Part shown: positions 24,452-32,791 of the stretch, piece by piece
Numbering within the stretch: the stretch's first letter is position 1
Layout: each line of letters opens with the position of its first letter
Assembly: GCA_902776435.1 (NCBI GenBank)
Contig: CACYQB010000005.1
Location: 1 to 35,233, forward strand
Origin: an uncultured Bacteroidales bacterium
GTDB taxonomy: Bacteria; Bacteroidota; Bacteroidia; Bacteroidales; Muribaculaceae
Reading direction: 5' to 3'
Length of the DNA stretch: 35,233 nucleotides
Notes under the pieces: generated by a model
Seen by the model: the letters and a program-made list of their open reading frames with translations, nothing else
What the model was told of the DNA's origin: nothing
Database searches by the model: none
Program-made: the position numbers and the translations under genes

Positions 24452-25054
24452 TTAGAACTTGAAGCGTACTCCGGCCAAACCAATACCCTGTTCGCCGACA
24501 CCAACTTCAGCAAAGCCGAACACATGATTTCTGCCAGCCTCAATGCCTATGGCCGATATCTGGAAGTTGAAAAACGCACCGTTCTTATCCTTGGTGGTTC
24601 TTTCAGTTGACGGCGACACTTCTTTCAAATGGCTGTGGCGTAACGTGGCACCGGCAGCGAGTTTGGAATACAATCCCCAGTTTTCACGGCGCAGCCAATT
24701 GAATTTCACCGACGGCATGAGGGTGAAGTAAGAATTCTTACCGATTGAGGTGACTTCGTCCTTGTATTTCTCTTCCTGGTTATATTTGGTGAAGACGCCA
24801 ACGGCACCCACACCGACCAGGGGAGTGATATGATAGTAATACTCCAAGCCCATGGGGCCGACATAACTACATTTGCTATATTGGCGACCGAACATAGCAG
24901 AAATGAATTCCCCTGCAGCTTCAAGCCATGTACTGTTGGAAACGGCACCATAACTCGCGCTAAATTCATGACGGTATTCGTCTTGAGCCTGAGCAGGGAT
25001 ATTAACTAATACGCTGATGGCCATGGCGACCAATAAACACTTAATCTTCATCAT
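24452..25054 (-). CDS. Outer-membrane beta-barrel protein
   Basis: 200 residues with a signal peptide (to about residue 23, PAQAQ). The mature part alternates short amphipathic strands with Gly/Tyr turns (HEFSASYGAVS, YVGPMGLEYYYHITPLVG, YFTLMPSVKFNW, LYSKLAAGATLRHS, VFGFAEVGVGEQ). It ends in Phe (GLAGVRFKF), the usual C-terminal signature for insertion by the Bam complex. The size fits an eight-stranded barrel. Function unknown; members of such families are structural or transport-related. The first Met (MM start) is kept. The minus-strand TACCTTTG at 25080-25087 is its likely -7 box. It is divergent from the C1 peptidase. Confidence 0.85.
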   Translation of the reverse strand: MMKIKCLLVAMAISVLVNIPAQAQDEYRHEFSASYGAVSNSTWLEAAGEFISAMFGRQYSKCSYVGPMGLEYYYHITPLVGVGAVGVFTKYNQEEKYKDEVTSIGKNSYFTLMPSVKFNWLRRENWGLYSKLAAGATLRHSHLKEVSPSTERTTKDKNGAFFNFQISAIGIEAGRNHVFGFAEVGVGEQGIGLAGVRFKF

Positions 25055-25079
25055 CGTTTAAATAAGAATTTTTGACGGG

Positions 25080-25087
25080 CAAAGGTA
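25080..25087 (-). promoter_or_regulatory. -7 box for the barrel protein
   Basis: The minus strand reads TACCTTTG, 26 bases before the start at 25054, in the space between divergent genes. Confidence 0.45.
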
Positions 25088-25151
25088 GTGACTTTTCGCC
25101 TTTTTCCTACTGGTTGTACTGTGGTTTTTTTAAGAATCAGCGAAAATCATG

Positions 25152-25159
25152 TATATTTG
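25152..25159 (+). promoter_or_regulatory. -7 box for the C1 peptidase
   Basis: TATATTTG is an exact TAnnTTTG match 19 bases before the ATG at 25178. It confirms that start over the earlier in-frame ATG at 25088. The -33 region is only a run of T. Confidence 0.55.
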
Positions 25160-25177
25160 CAGAAAAAAAAGACCGAT

Positions 25178-26359
25178 ATGAAAAAGATTGCATTTGCTTT
25201 GGTATTGTGTTTGAGTTGCCTGTTGGTTGCTCAGGCAGGTGATGGAATTGTATTTACCACGGTGCTGGAGAATCCCATCACGCCAGTGAAGAACCAGAAC
25301 CGCAGCGGCACATGCTGGTCCTATGCGACCATTGGCTTTATCGAGGCCGAACTGCTCAGGACAACGGGCAAGGTCTATGACCTGAGCGAGATGTTTGTAG
25401 CCAGCAAAGACTATGTGGACTGTGCCGAGTATCACGTGAGGATGCATGGATTCAGCCGCTTCTCGGAGGGAGGTTCGGCCGACGACGTGTTTGAGGTAAT
25501 CAACCGTCACGGCATCTGCCCTGAGGATGCCATGGCACGCCCTGGCTCGATGATTGGCGACACGCTGGCAAATTTCACCGAATTCTTTGCCACGCTGGAA
25601 CCCTACGTGGAATCCATCGCCAAGGGCAACAGCACCAAGTTGACCTCCCAGTGGAAAGTGGGCCTGCAGGGCATTCTTGACGCTTACCTGGGTCAGTGTC
25701 CCGAGAGATTCACCTATCAGGGCAAGCCATACACACCCCAGAGTTTTGCCCAGATGCTGGGCATCGACAAGAACAACTACGTGAGCATCACCAGTTTTAC
25801 GCATCACCCTTTCTATGAGCAATTTGTCATCGAGGCACCCTACAAGTGGCGTCCTCGTCCCAGCTACAACGTCACACTCGACGAGATGATGGCGACAATC
25901 GACAACGCCTTGCAGCAGGGCTACACCGTGTGCTGGGGCGGTGACGTGAGCGAGGATGGCTTCACCCGCACTGGACTGGGCATTGCCGCCGACATCGAGC
26001 ATGCCGATGACCTCACTGGCAGTGACGCTGCCCGCTGGTTGAAACTTACTAAGGCTGAGAAAGCCGAGTCGTTGAAAAAACTCGGCGCACAGACGCCCGA
26101 GCTCACTGCTAGCCAGGAACTGCGCCAGGAACGGTTTGACAACTGGCAATCGACCTACGACCACGTGATGGTCATCTACGGCATCGCACGTGACCAGAAC
26201 GGACGTGAATACTACATGGTGAAGAACTCGTGGGGTAACACGGGCGAATATCACGGCATCTGGTACATGTCCAAGACCTACATCGCCCTGAATACCACCT
26301 ACATCTTCCTGAACAAGGACGCCGTGAAGAAGGACGTGCGCAAGAAACTCGGTTTCTAA
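25178..26359 (+). CDS. Exported C1-family cysteine peptidase (aminopeptidase C type)
   Basis: 393 residues from MKKIAFALVLCLSCLLVAQA, a signal peptide, so the protein works outside the cytosol, unlike classical PepC. Papain-fold active site: oxyanion Gln40 in PVKNQNRSGTCW, nucleophile Cys46, catalytic His in the YDHVMVIYG motif and Asn in the VKNSWG motif near residue 350. The long insert between Cys and His (about 300 residues) and EMFVASKDYVDCAE are typical of the bleomycin hydrolase/PepC clan rather than papain. It likely trims peptides N-terminally. It is slightly shorter than the usual 440-450 residues. Convergent with fabG through a shared terminator. Confidence 0.93.
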   Translation: MKKIAFALVLCLSCLLVAQAGDGIVFTTVLENPITPVKNQNRSGTCWSYATIGFIEAELLRTTGKVYDLSEMFVASKDYVDCAEYHVRMHGFSRFSEGGSADDVFEVINRHGICPEDAMARPGSMIGDTLANFTEFFATLEPYVESIAKGNSTKLTSQWKVGLQGILDAYLGQCPERFTYQGKPYTPQSFAQMLGIDKNNYVSITSFTHHPFYEQFVIEAPYKWRPRPSYNVTLDEMMATIDNALQQGYTVCWGGDVSEDGFTRTGLGIAADIEHADDLTGSDAARWLKLTKAEKAESLKKLGAQTPELTASQELRQERFDNWQSTYDHVMVIYGIARDQNGREYYMVKNSWGNTGEYHGIWYMSKTYIALNTTYIFLNKDAVKKDVRKKLGF

Positions 26360-26378
26360 CCCGTCCCCATATTACAAC

Positions 26379-26420
26379 ACACAAGAGCAGGAGCCTCGAT
26401 TGGAGCTCCTGCTCTTGTGT
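26379..26420. terminator. Bidirectional terminator between the peptidase and fabG
   Basis: A perfect 16-base stem (26379-26394 with 26405-26420) and ten-base loop lie between two convergent genes, 19 bases after one stop and 19 bases before the other. T and A tracts at the flanks are weak. Confidence 0.75.
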
Positions 26421-26439
26421 AATTGGATGCTTGATGAAA

Positions 26440-27186
26440 TTACATGTTCATGCCACCATCGACCTGGATAACCTGGCCGCTGACGTAGCTCGACATGTCG
26501 CTGGCGAGGAAGGTAGCCACATTGGCGATGTCCTCAACGGTGCCGCCACGACGCAGGGGGATGCGCTGGCACCATTCCTTGCGTACTTCCTCGGGCAGAG
26601 CCTTGGTCATGTCAGTGTCAATGAAGCCGGGAGCGATGGCGTTGGCACGAATGCCGCGGCTACCCATCTCCTGAGCAATGCTCTTAGCCAGGGCGATAAG
26701 ACCAGCCTTGCTGGCAGCGTAGTTGGCCTGTCCGGCATTGCCGTGAACACCGACTACCGATGCCATATTGATGATTGAGCCACTGCGCTGACGCATCATG
26801 ATGGGCACCAGAGCATGGATAAAGTTGAACGCGCTCTTGAGGTTCACGGCGATAACGGCGTCCCACTGCTGTTCGGTCATACGCAACATGATACCGTCCT
26901 TAGTGATACCGGCGTTGTTGACCAGGATGTCGATGTGGCCAAAGTCCTCGTGGATCTGCTTTACCACGGCCTCGGTCTCCTCAAAGCTGGCGGCGTTGCT
27001 GGCATAACCCTTAGCCTTGACGCCCAGGGCAGCGATTTCCTGTTCGGTCTGCTTGCCGTTGTCGTCAATAACGAGGTCGGTGAATGCGATGTCGGCACCC
27101 TCAGCAGCAAACTTCAGGGCGATGGCCTTGCCGATGCCCCTGGCAGCTCCAGTAATGAGCGCCACTTTTCCTTCTAACAATTTCAT
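26440..27186 (-). CDS. fabG: 3-oxoacyl-[acyl-carrier-protein] reductase
   Basis: 248 residues, full length for the short-chain dehydrogenase family. It uses NADPH to reduce 3-oxoacyl-ACP in each round of fatty-acid elongation, in the cytosol. Seen are the nucleotide-binding TGAARGIGKA (12-21), NNAGITKDG, the catalytic Ser in NMASVVG, the Tyr and Lys in YAASKAG, and PGFIDTDMT. GG---DIAN-A-FLASD--SYVSGQV forms the C-terminal end, with QVDGGMNM closing. The NNAGITKDG and closing VDGGM-M forms are those of true FabG rather than a general SDR. The leader contains a TAAATTTG box at 27234-27241. Confidence 0.95.
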   Translation of the reverse strand: MKLLEGKVALITGAARGIGKAIALKFAAEGADIAFTDLVIDDNGKQTEQEIAALGVKAKGYASNAASFEETEAVVKQIHEDFGHIDILVNNAGITKDGIMLRMTEQQWDAVIAVNLKSAFNFIHALVPIMMRQRSGSIINMASVVGVHGNAGQANYAASKAGLIALAKSIAQEMGSRGIRANAIAPGFIDTDMTKALPEEVRKEWCQRIPLRRGGTVEDIANVATFLASDMSSYVSGQVIQVDGGMNM

Positions 27187-27233
27187 TAGTCTTTTATTTT
27201 ATGGTTATTAATGTTGTTAAACTTCAAATTACG

Positions 27234-27241
27234 CAAATTTA
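27234..27241 (-). promoter_or_regulatory. -7 box for fabG
   Basis: The minus strand reads TAAATTTG 48 bases before the start. A second candidate, TACCTTTG, lies at 27322-27329 next to a seven-base stem hairpin (27295-27301 with 27316-27322). Two start sites are therefore possible. Confidence 0.4.
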
Positions 27242-27397
27242 AACGAATAGCATCCGCACCCCAGGGTGCCTCAGACTAAGGTGTTTAAAGCATTGCACGG
27301 CCTTTTCGGAAAAAAGCCGTGCAAAGGTAATCATTATTGTTGAGACAGCCAAATCGCTGTTATCCTTTCACTAACGGGGCGCTGTCCCGCTTAGAAA

Positions 27398-28927
27398 TCA
27401 CCAGTGACCACTCAAGAGGTAGTCGATCAGGGCAGTCACGTCGCCGATGGTCACTTTGCCGTCACGGTCGCAATCGGTGGCAGTGAGACTAACTGAAGCC
27501 GTATTACCATTTAACAAGAGGTCGATCAATGCAGTCACGTCGGCAATAGTCACGCTGCCGTCAAAGTCCACATCACCACGTATCACGGGCTTGGCCGTAA
27601 TAGACACGTTGTCCACAGCGAAGTAGTCGCCCTCGGGATTGACGCTGCTGTCCTTGGTATATGTCCACGTCAACGTATGCGAGCCTGCAGGAAGATCCAC
27701 CTTATAGGTTTCCCAGCTGTTATCACGGGCTCCATAGCCGAACTGTTGAACACCGTCGATATAGAAGGCACACTTGTCCCACGCGGTTGATGTACCCTCG
27801 CCCCACGCCTTGAATTCAAACGACAAGAGTGAGTATTGGCTCACGTTGACGGTGGCGTTCATCTCCGACGAACTGCTAGCAATGCCCTGGTTGCCCGAAC
27901 GTGCATAGATGCGACTGCCTTCGGAAACAGCATACCATGGATAGGTACCACCACTCGTGAAGTGGATGTTTCCGCCAGACACATTCAATGCGCGATCCAG
28001 AGGTATCTTTAATGCCACGTTGTCTATAGCGAAGTAGTCGCCTTCGGGATTGACACTGCTATCCTTGATATAGGACCATGACAGCGTGTGATAGCCTGCC
28101 GGAATATCCACCATATAGGTCTCCCAGTCATTATCCCGAGCGCCGTAGCGGAATTTCTCCACGCCATCGATACTGAAGACGCACTTATCCCACGCGGTTG
28201 ATGTTCCTTCGCCCCAGGCCTTAAAATCAAACGACAAGGTGTAGGATTGCGATATATTAATATTTGCTGTCAATTCCGACGTGCTGCTAGCAACGCCCTG
28301 GTTGCCCGACTGGGCATAGCTTCGACCGCCAGCATCAACAGTAATCCATGGATAATTTCCACTACTCGAGAATTGAATATTGCCGCCAGGAACATTCAGG
28401 ACTTCAGAATAATTGTACACTGGTGTAATCTCATCAGCATAAACAGTAACGCTGATTTCAGTACAACGCACCTCGCTACTTGCAGTGAGGTAATAGTCTT
28501 CTCGGGCATTGGAACCATAGGCATCAAAGATACCTACACTTCCAGAGGTATAATAATTACCACCAGGAATACTGCCCATAGTATCAATGTATCCTGGACC
28601 ATAAGTCCCCGAGGACACACAGACGAACTCAGCCTGCTGGAGTCGTCCGTAGAACATGCCATACTCCCCTTCATACAGGGTTTCCCAATCAATATCTAGA
28701 GATAGGGTGATGGAGCTGCCAGCGTTAAAGCGATAGTAATCATTGGTGATGTAACCCGAACTAACATAAATTGTCACGCCATGTTTGCTCAAGGTATAGG
28801 ACCCGTTTGAAACATTTCCGCCAGTTGACTCATCCTTGTCAATCGATGGAGTAAAAACCACCGTGCGCATTGCCATGGCACTACTTGCCATCAACAATGC
28901 AGTCAAAATAAAGAGTAATTTTTTCAT
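27398..28927 (-). CDS. Secreted double beta-sandwich protein with dockerin
   Basis: 509 residues from MKKLLFILTALLMASSAMA; an in-frame ATG 24 codons upstream is rejected because it would precede the promoter. The N-terminal part (about 20-175) is beta-rich and unknown (GYITNDYYRFNAGSSITLSL). Two beta-sandwich repeats follow, each about 130 residues (about 180-315 and 316-445). Both read LNVSGGN-HFTS, YPW, FDFKAWGEGTSTAWDKC, IDGV-QF/KF-YGARDN, SYTKDSSVNPEGDYFA-DNV. The end (447-509) is a dockerin pair, DVDFDGSVTIADV and DCDRDGKVTIGDV. The family is the same as in the 12224 and 18263 genes, here without leucine-rich repeats. It may be a small glycan- or protein-binding member. Confidence 0.92.
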   Translation of the reverse strand: MKKLLFILTALLMASSAMAMRTVVFTPSIDKDESTGGNVSNGSYTLSKHGVTIYVSSGYITNDYYRFNAGSSITLSLDIDWETLYEGEYGMFYGRLQQAEFVCVSSGTYGPGYIDTMGSIPGGNYYTSGSVGIFDAYGSNAREDYYLTASSEVRCTEISVTVYADEITPVYNYSEVLNVPGGNIQFSSSGNYPWITVDAGGRSYAQSGNQGVASSTSELTANINISQSYTLSFDFKAWGEGTSTAWDKCVFSIDGVEKFRYGARDNDWETYMVDIPAGYHTLSWSYIKDSSVNPEGDYFAIDNVALKIPLDRALNVSGGNIHFTSGGTYPWYAVSEGSRIYARSGNQGIASSSSEMNATVNVSQYSLLSFEFKAWGEGTSTAWDKCAFYIDGVQQFGYGARDNSWETYKVDLPAGSHTLTWTYTKDSSVNPEGDYFAVDNVSITAKPVIRGDVDFDGSVTIADVTALIDLLLNGNTASVSLTATDCDRDGKVTIGDVTALIDYLLSGHW

Positions 28928-28996
28928 AATTGTAATAAATTTAGAGATGAACACAAAAAAGAGGGGGTCTCTTAGAATAAACTCACAATATTTTTG

Positions 28997-29026
28997 CAAA
29001 TATAATCTATATTATATAAAAATCAA
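28997..29026 (-). promoter_or_regulatory. Promoter of the 27398-28927 dockerin gene
   Basis: On the minus strand TTG (29026-29024), 19 bases, TATATTTG (29004-28997). The leader is about 65 bases. Confidence 0.6.
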
Positions 29027-29156
29027 TTTCTTTTCCTGGTTTTAAGTTTATTTAACAGCTATGCGGGCTGCGCTCGCAGTTTAAAGTTTAATGTTTAAAA
29101 AAGCTTCCGCTCTGATGCTCGCTGCAGTCGCAGTTTAGTGGTTAGAGGTTAAAGAA

Positions 29157-29191
29157 GCATCCGCATTCCTACCAATGTGGAATGCGGATGC
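29157..29191. terminator. Hairpin, likely terminator downstream of glyA
   Basis: A perfect 13-base stem (29157-29169 with 29179-29191) of the GCATCCGCATTCC type lies about 80 bases after the glyA stop. Related hairpins occur at 11992-12024 and 15542-15574. No strong T tract follows. Confidence 0.5.
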
Positions 29192-29270
29192 GAATCCTTA
29201 TAATCCTATTAAACCGCCGACAGTTAAGAATGCAGTTGCCTCTTAACTGCTAGCGCAGCGAGCATTAGAA

Positions 29271-30551
29271 TTACCAAGCGAACATGGGATAGTCCTTCAT
29301 CATGTCATTGACCTTGCCACGAACAGCAGCGATAACTGCCTCGTCCTCGGGGGCGCGGAGCACGGTGTCGATGAGCTCGACGATGTCGCCCATCTTGTCC
29401 TCCTTGAGGCCACGGGTGGTGATGGCGGGAGTACCCAGACGCAGACCGCTGGTCTGGAAGGCGCTGCGGTCGTCGAAGGGAACCATGTTCTTGTTGACGG
29501 TAATGTCGGCAGCAACGAGAGCAGCCTCGGCAACCTTACCGGTCAGCTCGGGATACTTGGTGCGCAGGTCAACCAGCATGCAGTGGTTGTCGGTGCCGCC
29601 TGAGCAGATCTTGTAACCCTTGTCCATGAGGGCCTGAGCCATAGCGGCAGCGTTGGTGCGTACCTGGATGGCGTAATCCTTGAAGGAGGGCTGGAGGATT
29701 TCACCGAAGGCAACAGCCTTAGCGGCAATCACGTGCTCGAGGGGACCGCCCTGCACGCCGGGGAATACGGCGCTGTCGAGCAGTGACGACATCTTGCGGA
29801 TGACGCCCTTCTTGGTGGTCTTGCCCCAAGGATTGTCGAAGTCCTTACCCAGCAGGATGATACCGCCACGGGGACCACGCAGGGTCTTGTGGGTGGTGCT
29901 GGTAACGATGTGAGCATACTTCAAGGGATTGTTCAGCAGACCTGCAGCGATCAAGCCGGCGGGATGTGCCATATCAATCATGAGCAGTGCGCCCACGCTG
30001 TCGGCAATCTTACGCATGCGCTCGTAGTCCCACTCGCGGCTGTAGGCACTGGCGCCACCGACGATCAGCTTGGGACGCTCGCGCTGTGCCACCTCTTCCA
30101 TCTGGTCATAGTCCACCAGGTTGGTGTCGGGGGTCACATTATATTCACAAGCCTGGAACATCAGACCCGAGAAGTTAACGGGGCTACCGTGTGAGAGGTG
30201 ACCGCCATGAGCCAGGTTCAGACCCATGAACTTGTCGCCGGGCTTCAAGCATGCCATGAATACAGCCATGTTGGCCTGTGCACCCGAGTGGGGCTGCACG
30301 TTGACGTACTCGGCATCAAAGATCTGTTTCAAGCGGTCGATAGCGACGTTCTCGCTCTCGTCAACGCACTGGCAACCACCATAGTAGCGGTGGCCAGGAT
30401 AACCCTCGGCATACTTGTTGGTCAGGCAGCTGCCCATGGCCTGCATCACCTGGTCGCTAACGAAGTTCTCACTGGCGATGAGCTCAATGCCGTGTTGCTG
30501 ACGCTGATGTTCACGCTCGATGATGTCAAAAATCACTTTGTCTCGTTCCAT
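29271..30551 (-). CDS. glyA: Serine hydroxymethyltransferase
   Basis: 426 residues, full length. PLP enzyme that interconverts serine and glycine with transfer of a one-carbon unit to tetrahydrofolate in the cytosol. Seen are the N-terminal [25 protein letters not shown], the pocket [29 protein letters not shown], and the PLP-binding Lys in [14 protein letters not shown]. The C-terminal [11 protein letters not shown] binds substrate. It lies 48 bases downstream of the flavin reductase gene on the same strand and has no obvious promoter of its own, so the two are likely co-transcribed. Confidence 0.97.
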   Translation of the reverse strand: MERDKVIFDIIEREHQRQQHGIELIASENFVSDQVMQAMGSCLTNKYAEGYPGHRYYGGCQCVDESENVAIDRLKQIFDAEYVNVQPHSGAQANMAVFMACLKPGDKFMGLNLAHGGHLSHGSPVNFSGLMFQACEYNVTPDTNLVDYDQMEEVAQRERPKLIVGGASAYSREWDYERMRKIADSVGALLMIDMAHPAGLIAAGLLNNPLKYAHIVTSTTHKTLRGPRGGIILLGKDFDNPWGKTTKKGVIRKMSSLLDSAVFPGVQGGPLEHVIAAKAVAFGEILQPSFKDYAIQVRTNAAAMAQALMDKGYKICSGGTDNHCMLVDLRTKYPELTGKVAEAALVAADITVNKNMVPFDDRSAFQTSGLRLGTPAITTRGLKEDKMGDIVELIDTVLRAPEDEAVIAAVRGKVNDMMKDYPMFAW

Positions 30552-30599
30552 TTTTTGAGTTTAAAGTTTAATGTTTAATGATTAAAGATATAATAAAAT

Positions 30600-31175
30600 T
30601 TATTCTCTTGGTTTCTTCTTGCGGACCGACCAGCCAAAGTGGCCCAGTTCCTCACCCAGGGCGTAGTAGTGGCCGTGGCAGTAAGTAATCAGGTCGGCGG
30701 CCTTAAGGTCGAGGGCACCTGTATCAGGGTCGATATAGCGGTCATCGACAATGACGTTCATCACCTCGCCGATAAACATGTCGTGAGTGCCCAGACGCAT
30801 AATGTCTCGCACGCGGCACTCGATGTTCACGGGAGCCTCCTGGATATAGGGAGACGCTACCGTTTCGCCCTTGACGGGTGTCAGGCCCATTTCACGCCAC
30901 TTGTCAAAGTCACGCCCTGAACGCACACCGCACCAGTCGGTGGCTCGTGCCAATTCTCGATTGGTCAGGTTGAGCGTGAAGGCCATGTTGCGCTCCACGA
31001 TGCCATGGCTGTGCCGTTCGGGCCTGATTGAGACATAACACAAAGCCGGATCACTGCAGATGGTACCCGTCCAAGCCGCCGTGAAGAGGTTGTACTCCTC
31101 GGGCGTCGCCCCGCAACTGACCAGCAGAGCGGGCAACGGATATACCATGGTTCCAGGTCTCCAGTTTTGTTTCAT
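30600..31175 (-). CDS. Flavin reductase family protein
   Basis: 191 residues from MKQNWRPGTMVYPLPALLVS. An ATG 16 codons upstream would extend across the promoter and is rejected. FMN-binding split-barrel domain of the flavin reductase/flavoredoxin type. Seen are the N-terminal PLPALLVSCG, NLFTAAWTGTICSDPALCYVSIRP, and the FTLNLTNRELA and PVNIECRVRDI strands, then HDMFIGEVMNV and a C-terminal LITYCHGHYYALGEELGHFG. It probably binds FMN and transfers electrons or reduces flavin; the partner is unknown. A minus-strand TACTTTTG box lies at 31197-31204. First gene of a likely pair with glyA. Confidence 0.9.
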   Translation of the reverse strand: MKQNWRPGTMVYPLPALLVSCGATPEEYNLFTAAWTGTICSDPALCYVSIRPERHSHGIVERNMAFTLNLTNRELARATDWCGVRSGRDFDKWREMGLTPVKGETVASPYIQEAPVNIECRVRDIMRLGTHDMFIGEVMNVIVDDRYIDPDTGALDLKAADLITYCHGHYYALGEELGHFGWSVRKKKPRE

Positions 31176-31196
31176 TCTCAATTTTGAATAATGGTG

Positions 31197-31204
31197 CAAA
31201 AGTA
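31197..31204 (-). promoter_or_regulatory. -7 box for flavin reductase-glyA
   Basis: The minus strand reads TACTTTTG, 22 bases before the chosen start. No clear -33. Confidence 0.45.
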
Positions 31205-31287
31205 GACATTTTTTCCGTAACACAGGAGTTTTTGCCGATTATTTTTATGTTGTTTCCAGATTGTTAATAACTTTCCTGTCTCAAGAC

Positions 31288-31317
31288 TTGCCGTGACGTG
31301 TAATATACTTACCTTTG
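31288..31317 (+). promoter_or_regulatory. Promoter of the first deoxynucleoside kinase gene
   Basis: TTG (31288-31290), 19 bases, TACCTTTG (31310-31317). The start codon follows 37 bases later, so the leader is about 33 bases. Confidence 0.65.
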
Positions 31318-31354
31318 TAATTTGTAAAACAACCCGTAGACAAGACTTCAGACC

Positions 31355-31981
31355 GTGCATATCGTCATAGCAGGAAATATCGGTAGCGGCAAATCTACCC
31401 TGGCCGAGATGCTCGCCAAGCATTACGGTTGGGAACCCTTCATGGAGCCCGTGGTGGACAATCCCTACCTGAGCGACTACTACAAGGACATCAAGCGATG
31501 GTCGTTTGCCCTGGAGGTGTTCTTCCTGAAGCAGCGCTTCAAGGACATCCTGGGCATCAACGCCAGCGACAAGACCATCATCCAGGACCGCAGCATCTTT
31601 GAGGGGGTGTATATCTTCACCGCCAACAACCATGACATGGGCAACATGGATGACCGCGACTTCGAGACCTACATGGAACTGTTCGAGCAGATGATGACCA
31701 TCGTGCGCCTGCCTGACCTGATGATTTACCTGCGCTCGAGTGTGCCTCATCTGGTGGACAACATCCGCAAGCGCGGCCGCGATTACGAGCAGACGATGCC
31801 GCTGAAGTACCTGTCGAATCTCAACGAACGTTACGAGGAATTTGTGATGCAGACCTACAAGGGCCGCAAACTCGTCATCGACGTTGACGACATGGACTAC
31901 AAGAACCGCCCCGAGGACTTTGCCGCCATCGTCGATAAAATCGACGCTACGATGTTCGGTATCTTCGGACCACTTGACTAG
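31355..31981 (+). CDS. Deoxynucleoside kinase (copy 1)
   Basis: 208 residues with a GTG start (31355), supported by the promoter just upstream and by alignment with copy 2. It phosphorylates deoxynucleosides with ATP in salvage. Seen are the P-loop GNIGSGKST (7-15), the substrate-side EPVVDNPYLSDYY, the DRS motif in IIQDRSIFEG and the lid RKRGRDYEQ. It belongs to the dCK/dGK/dTK2-like dNK family. Specificity for A, G or C cannot be told. Tandem with copy 2 at 32065, with an 83-base spacer. Confidence 0.93.
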   Translation: MHIVIAGNIGSGKSTLAEMLAKHYGWEPFMEPVVDNPYLSDYYKDIKRWSFALEVFFLKQRFKDILGINASDKTIIQDRSIFEGVYIFTANNHDMGNMDDRDFETYMELFEQMMTIVRLPDLMIYLRSSVPHLVDNIRKRGRDYEQTMPLKYLSNLNERYEEFVMQTYKGRKLVIDVDDMDYKNRPEDFAAIVDKIDATMFGIFGPLD

Positions 31982-32064
31982 TTAATATTGGCACCTCCAC
32001 TCGACCAGAGGTCAACAACTAAAAACTAAGGACTAAGGACTAAAAAAACTTAAAACTAAATAAT

Positions 32065-32697
32065 ATGCATATCGCAGTAGCAGGAAACATCGGCAGCGGC
32101 AAGACGACCTTGACTAAGCTGCTCGCCAAGCACTACGGGTGGAGCCCGCGGTTTGAGCCCGTGGACAACAACCCTTATTTAGAGGACTTTTATGCCGACA
32201 TGTCGCGCTGGTCATTCAACCTGCAGATCTACTTCCTGAACAAGCGTTTCAAGGAGGTGGTCGAGATATCGAAGAGCGACATCGACATCATCCAGGACCG
32301 CACCATCTATGAGGACGCGTGCATCTTCGCCCCCAACCTGCATGGACAAGGTCACATGAGCGATCGCGATTTCAACAACTACAAGGATCTGTTCGAGCTG
32401 ATGATGTCGCTCGTGAAGATGCCCGACCTGATGATCTACATCCGCTCGACGATTCCCAACCTGGTACAGCAGATCCAGAAACGAGGCCGCGAATACGAGC
32501 AGACGATGCGCCTGGACTATCTGGAGGGCCTGAACAAGCGCTACGAGGACTGGATTGCCGACTACAAGGGCAACCTGGTCATCATCAACGGTGACGAGGT
32601 CAAGTTTGGCGACAAGCCCGAGGACTTCCAGCTCGTGTGCGACAAGATTGACGCCAACCTGTACGGTATCTTCTCCCCCTTCAACCAGCAGAGGTAA
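32065..32697 (+). CDS. Deoxynucleoside kinase (copy 2)
   Basis: 210 residues, ATG start. Closely similar to the preceding gene throughout: MHIAVAGNIGSGKTTLTKLL, EPVDNNPYLEDFYADMSRW, IIQDRTIYEDACIF, RSTIPNLVQQIQKRGREYEQ. The DRS of copy 1 is DRT here and EGV is EDA, changes near the substrate site that fit different base preferences. Paired dNKs acting on dA and dG are known from lactobacilli; the same division of labour is only a guess here. It ends with an intrinsic terminator 24 bases downstream. Confidence 0.94.
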   Translation: MHIAVAGNIGSGKTTLTKLLAKHYGWSPRFEPVDNNPYLEDFYADMSRWSFNLQIYFLNKRFKEVVEISKSDIDIIQDRTIYEDACIFAPNLHGQGHMSDRDFNNYKDLFELMMSLVKMPDLMIYIRSTIPNLVQQIQKRGREYEQTMRLDYLEGLNKRYEDWIADYKGNLVIINGDEVKFGDKPEDFQLVCDKIDANLYGIFSPFNQQR

Positions 32698-32721
32698 GGT
32701 TTGGCCGGCATTAGTCATTAT

Positions 32722-32755
32722 CGGGGCGGGACAGCTAAAGTCTCGCCCCGTTTTT
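32722..32755 (+). terminator. Intrinsic terminator after the dNK pair
   Basis: An 11-base GC-rich stem with one wobble (32722-32732 with 32740-32750), a seven-base loop and TTTTT at 32751-32755. The T tract overlaps the -33 region of the next gene's promoter. Confidence 0.85.
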
Positions 32756-32756
32756 G

Positions 32757-32787
32757 TTGGGCAATTCGGGGTTTTATGGTACTTTTG
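32757..32787 (+). promoter_or_regulatory. Promoter of the small secreted protein gene
   Basis: TTG (32757-32759), 20 bases, TACTTTTG (32780-32787). The GTG start at 32792 follows after four bases, so the transcript would be leaderless or nearly so. Confidence 0.55.
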
Positions 32788-32791
32788 CGGC

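Noticed and set aside
25130-26254. A 374-residue minus-strand open frame opposite the C1 peptidase.
   Set aside because: The plus-strand frame has all catalytic motifs and a signal peptide; the opposite frame has none.
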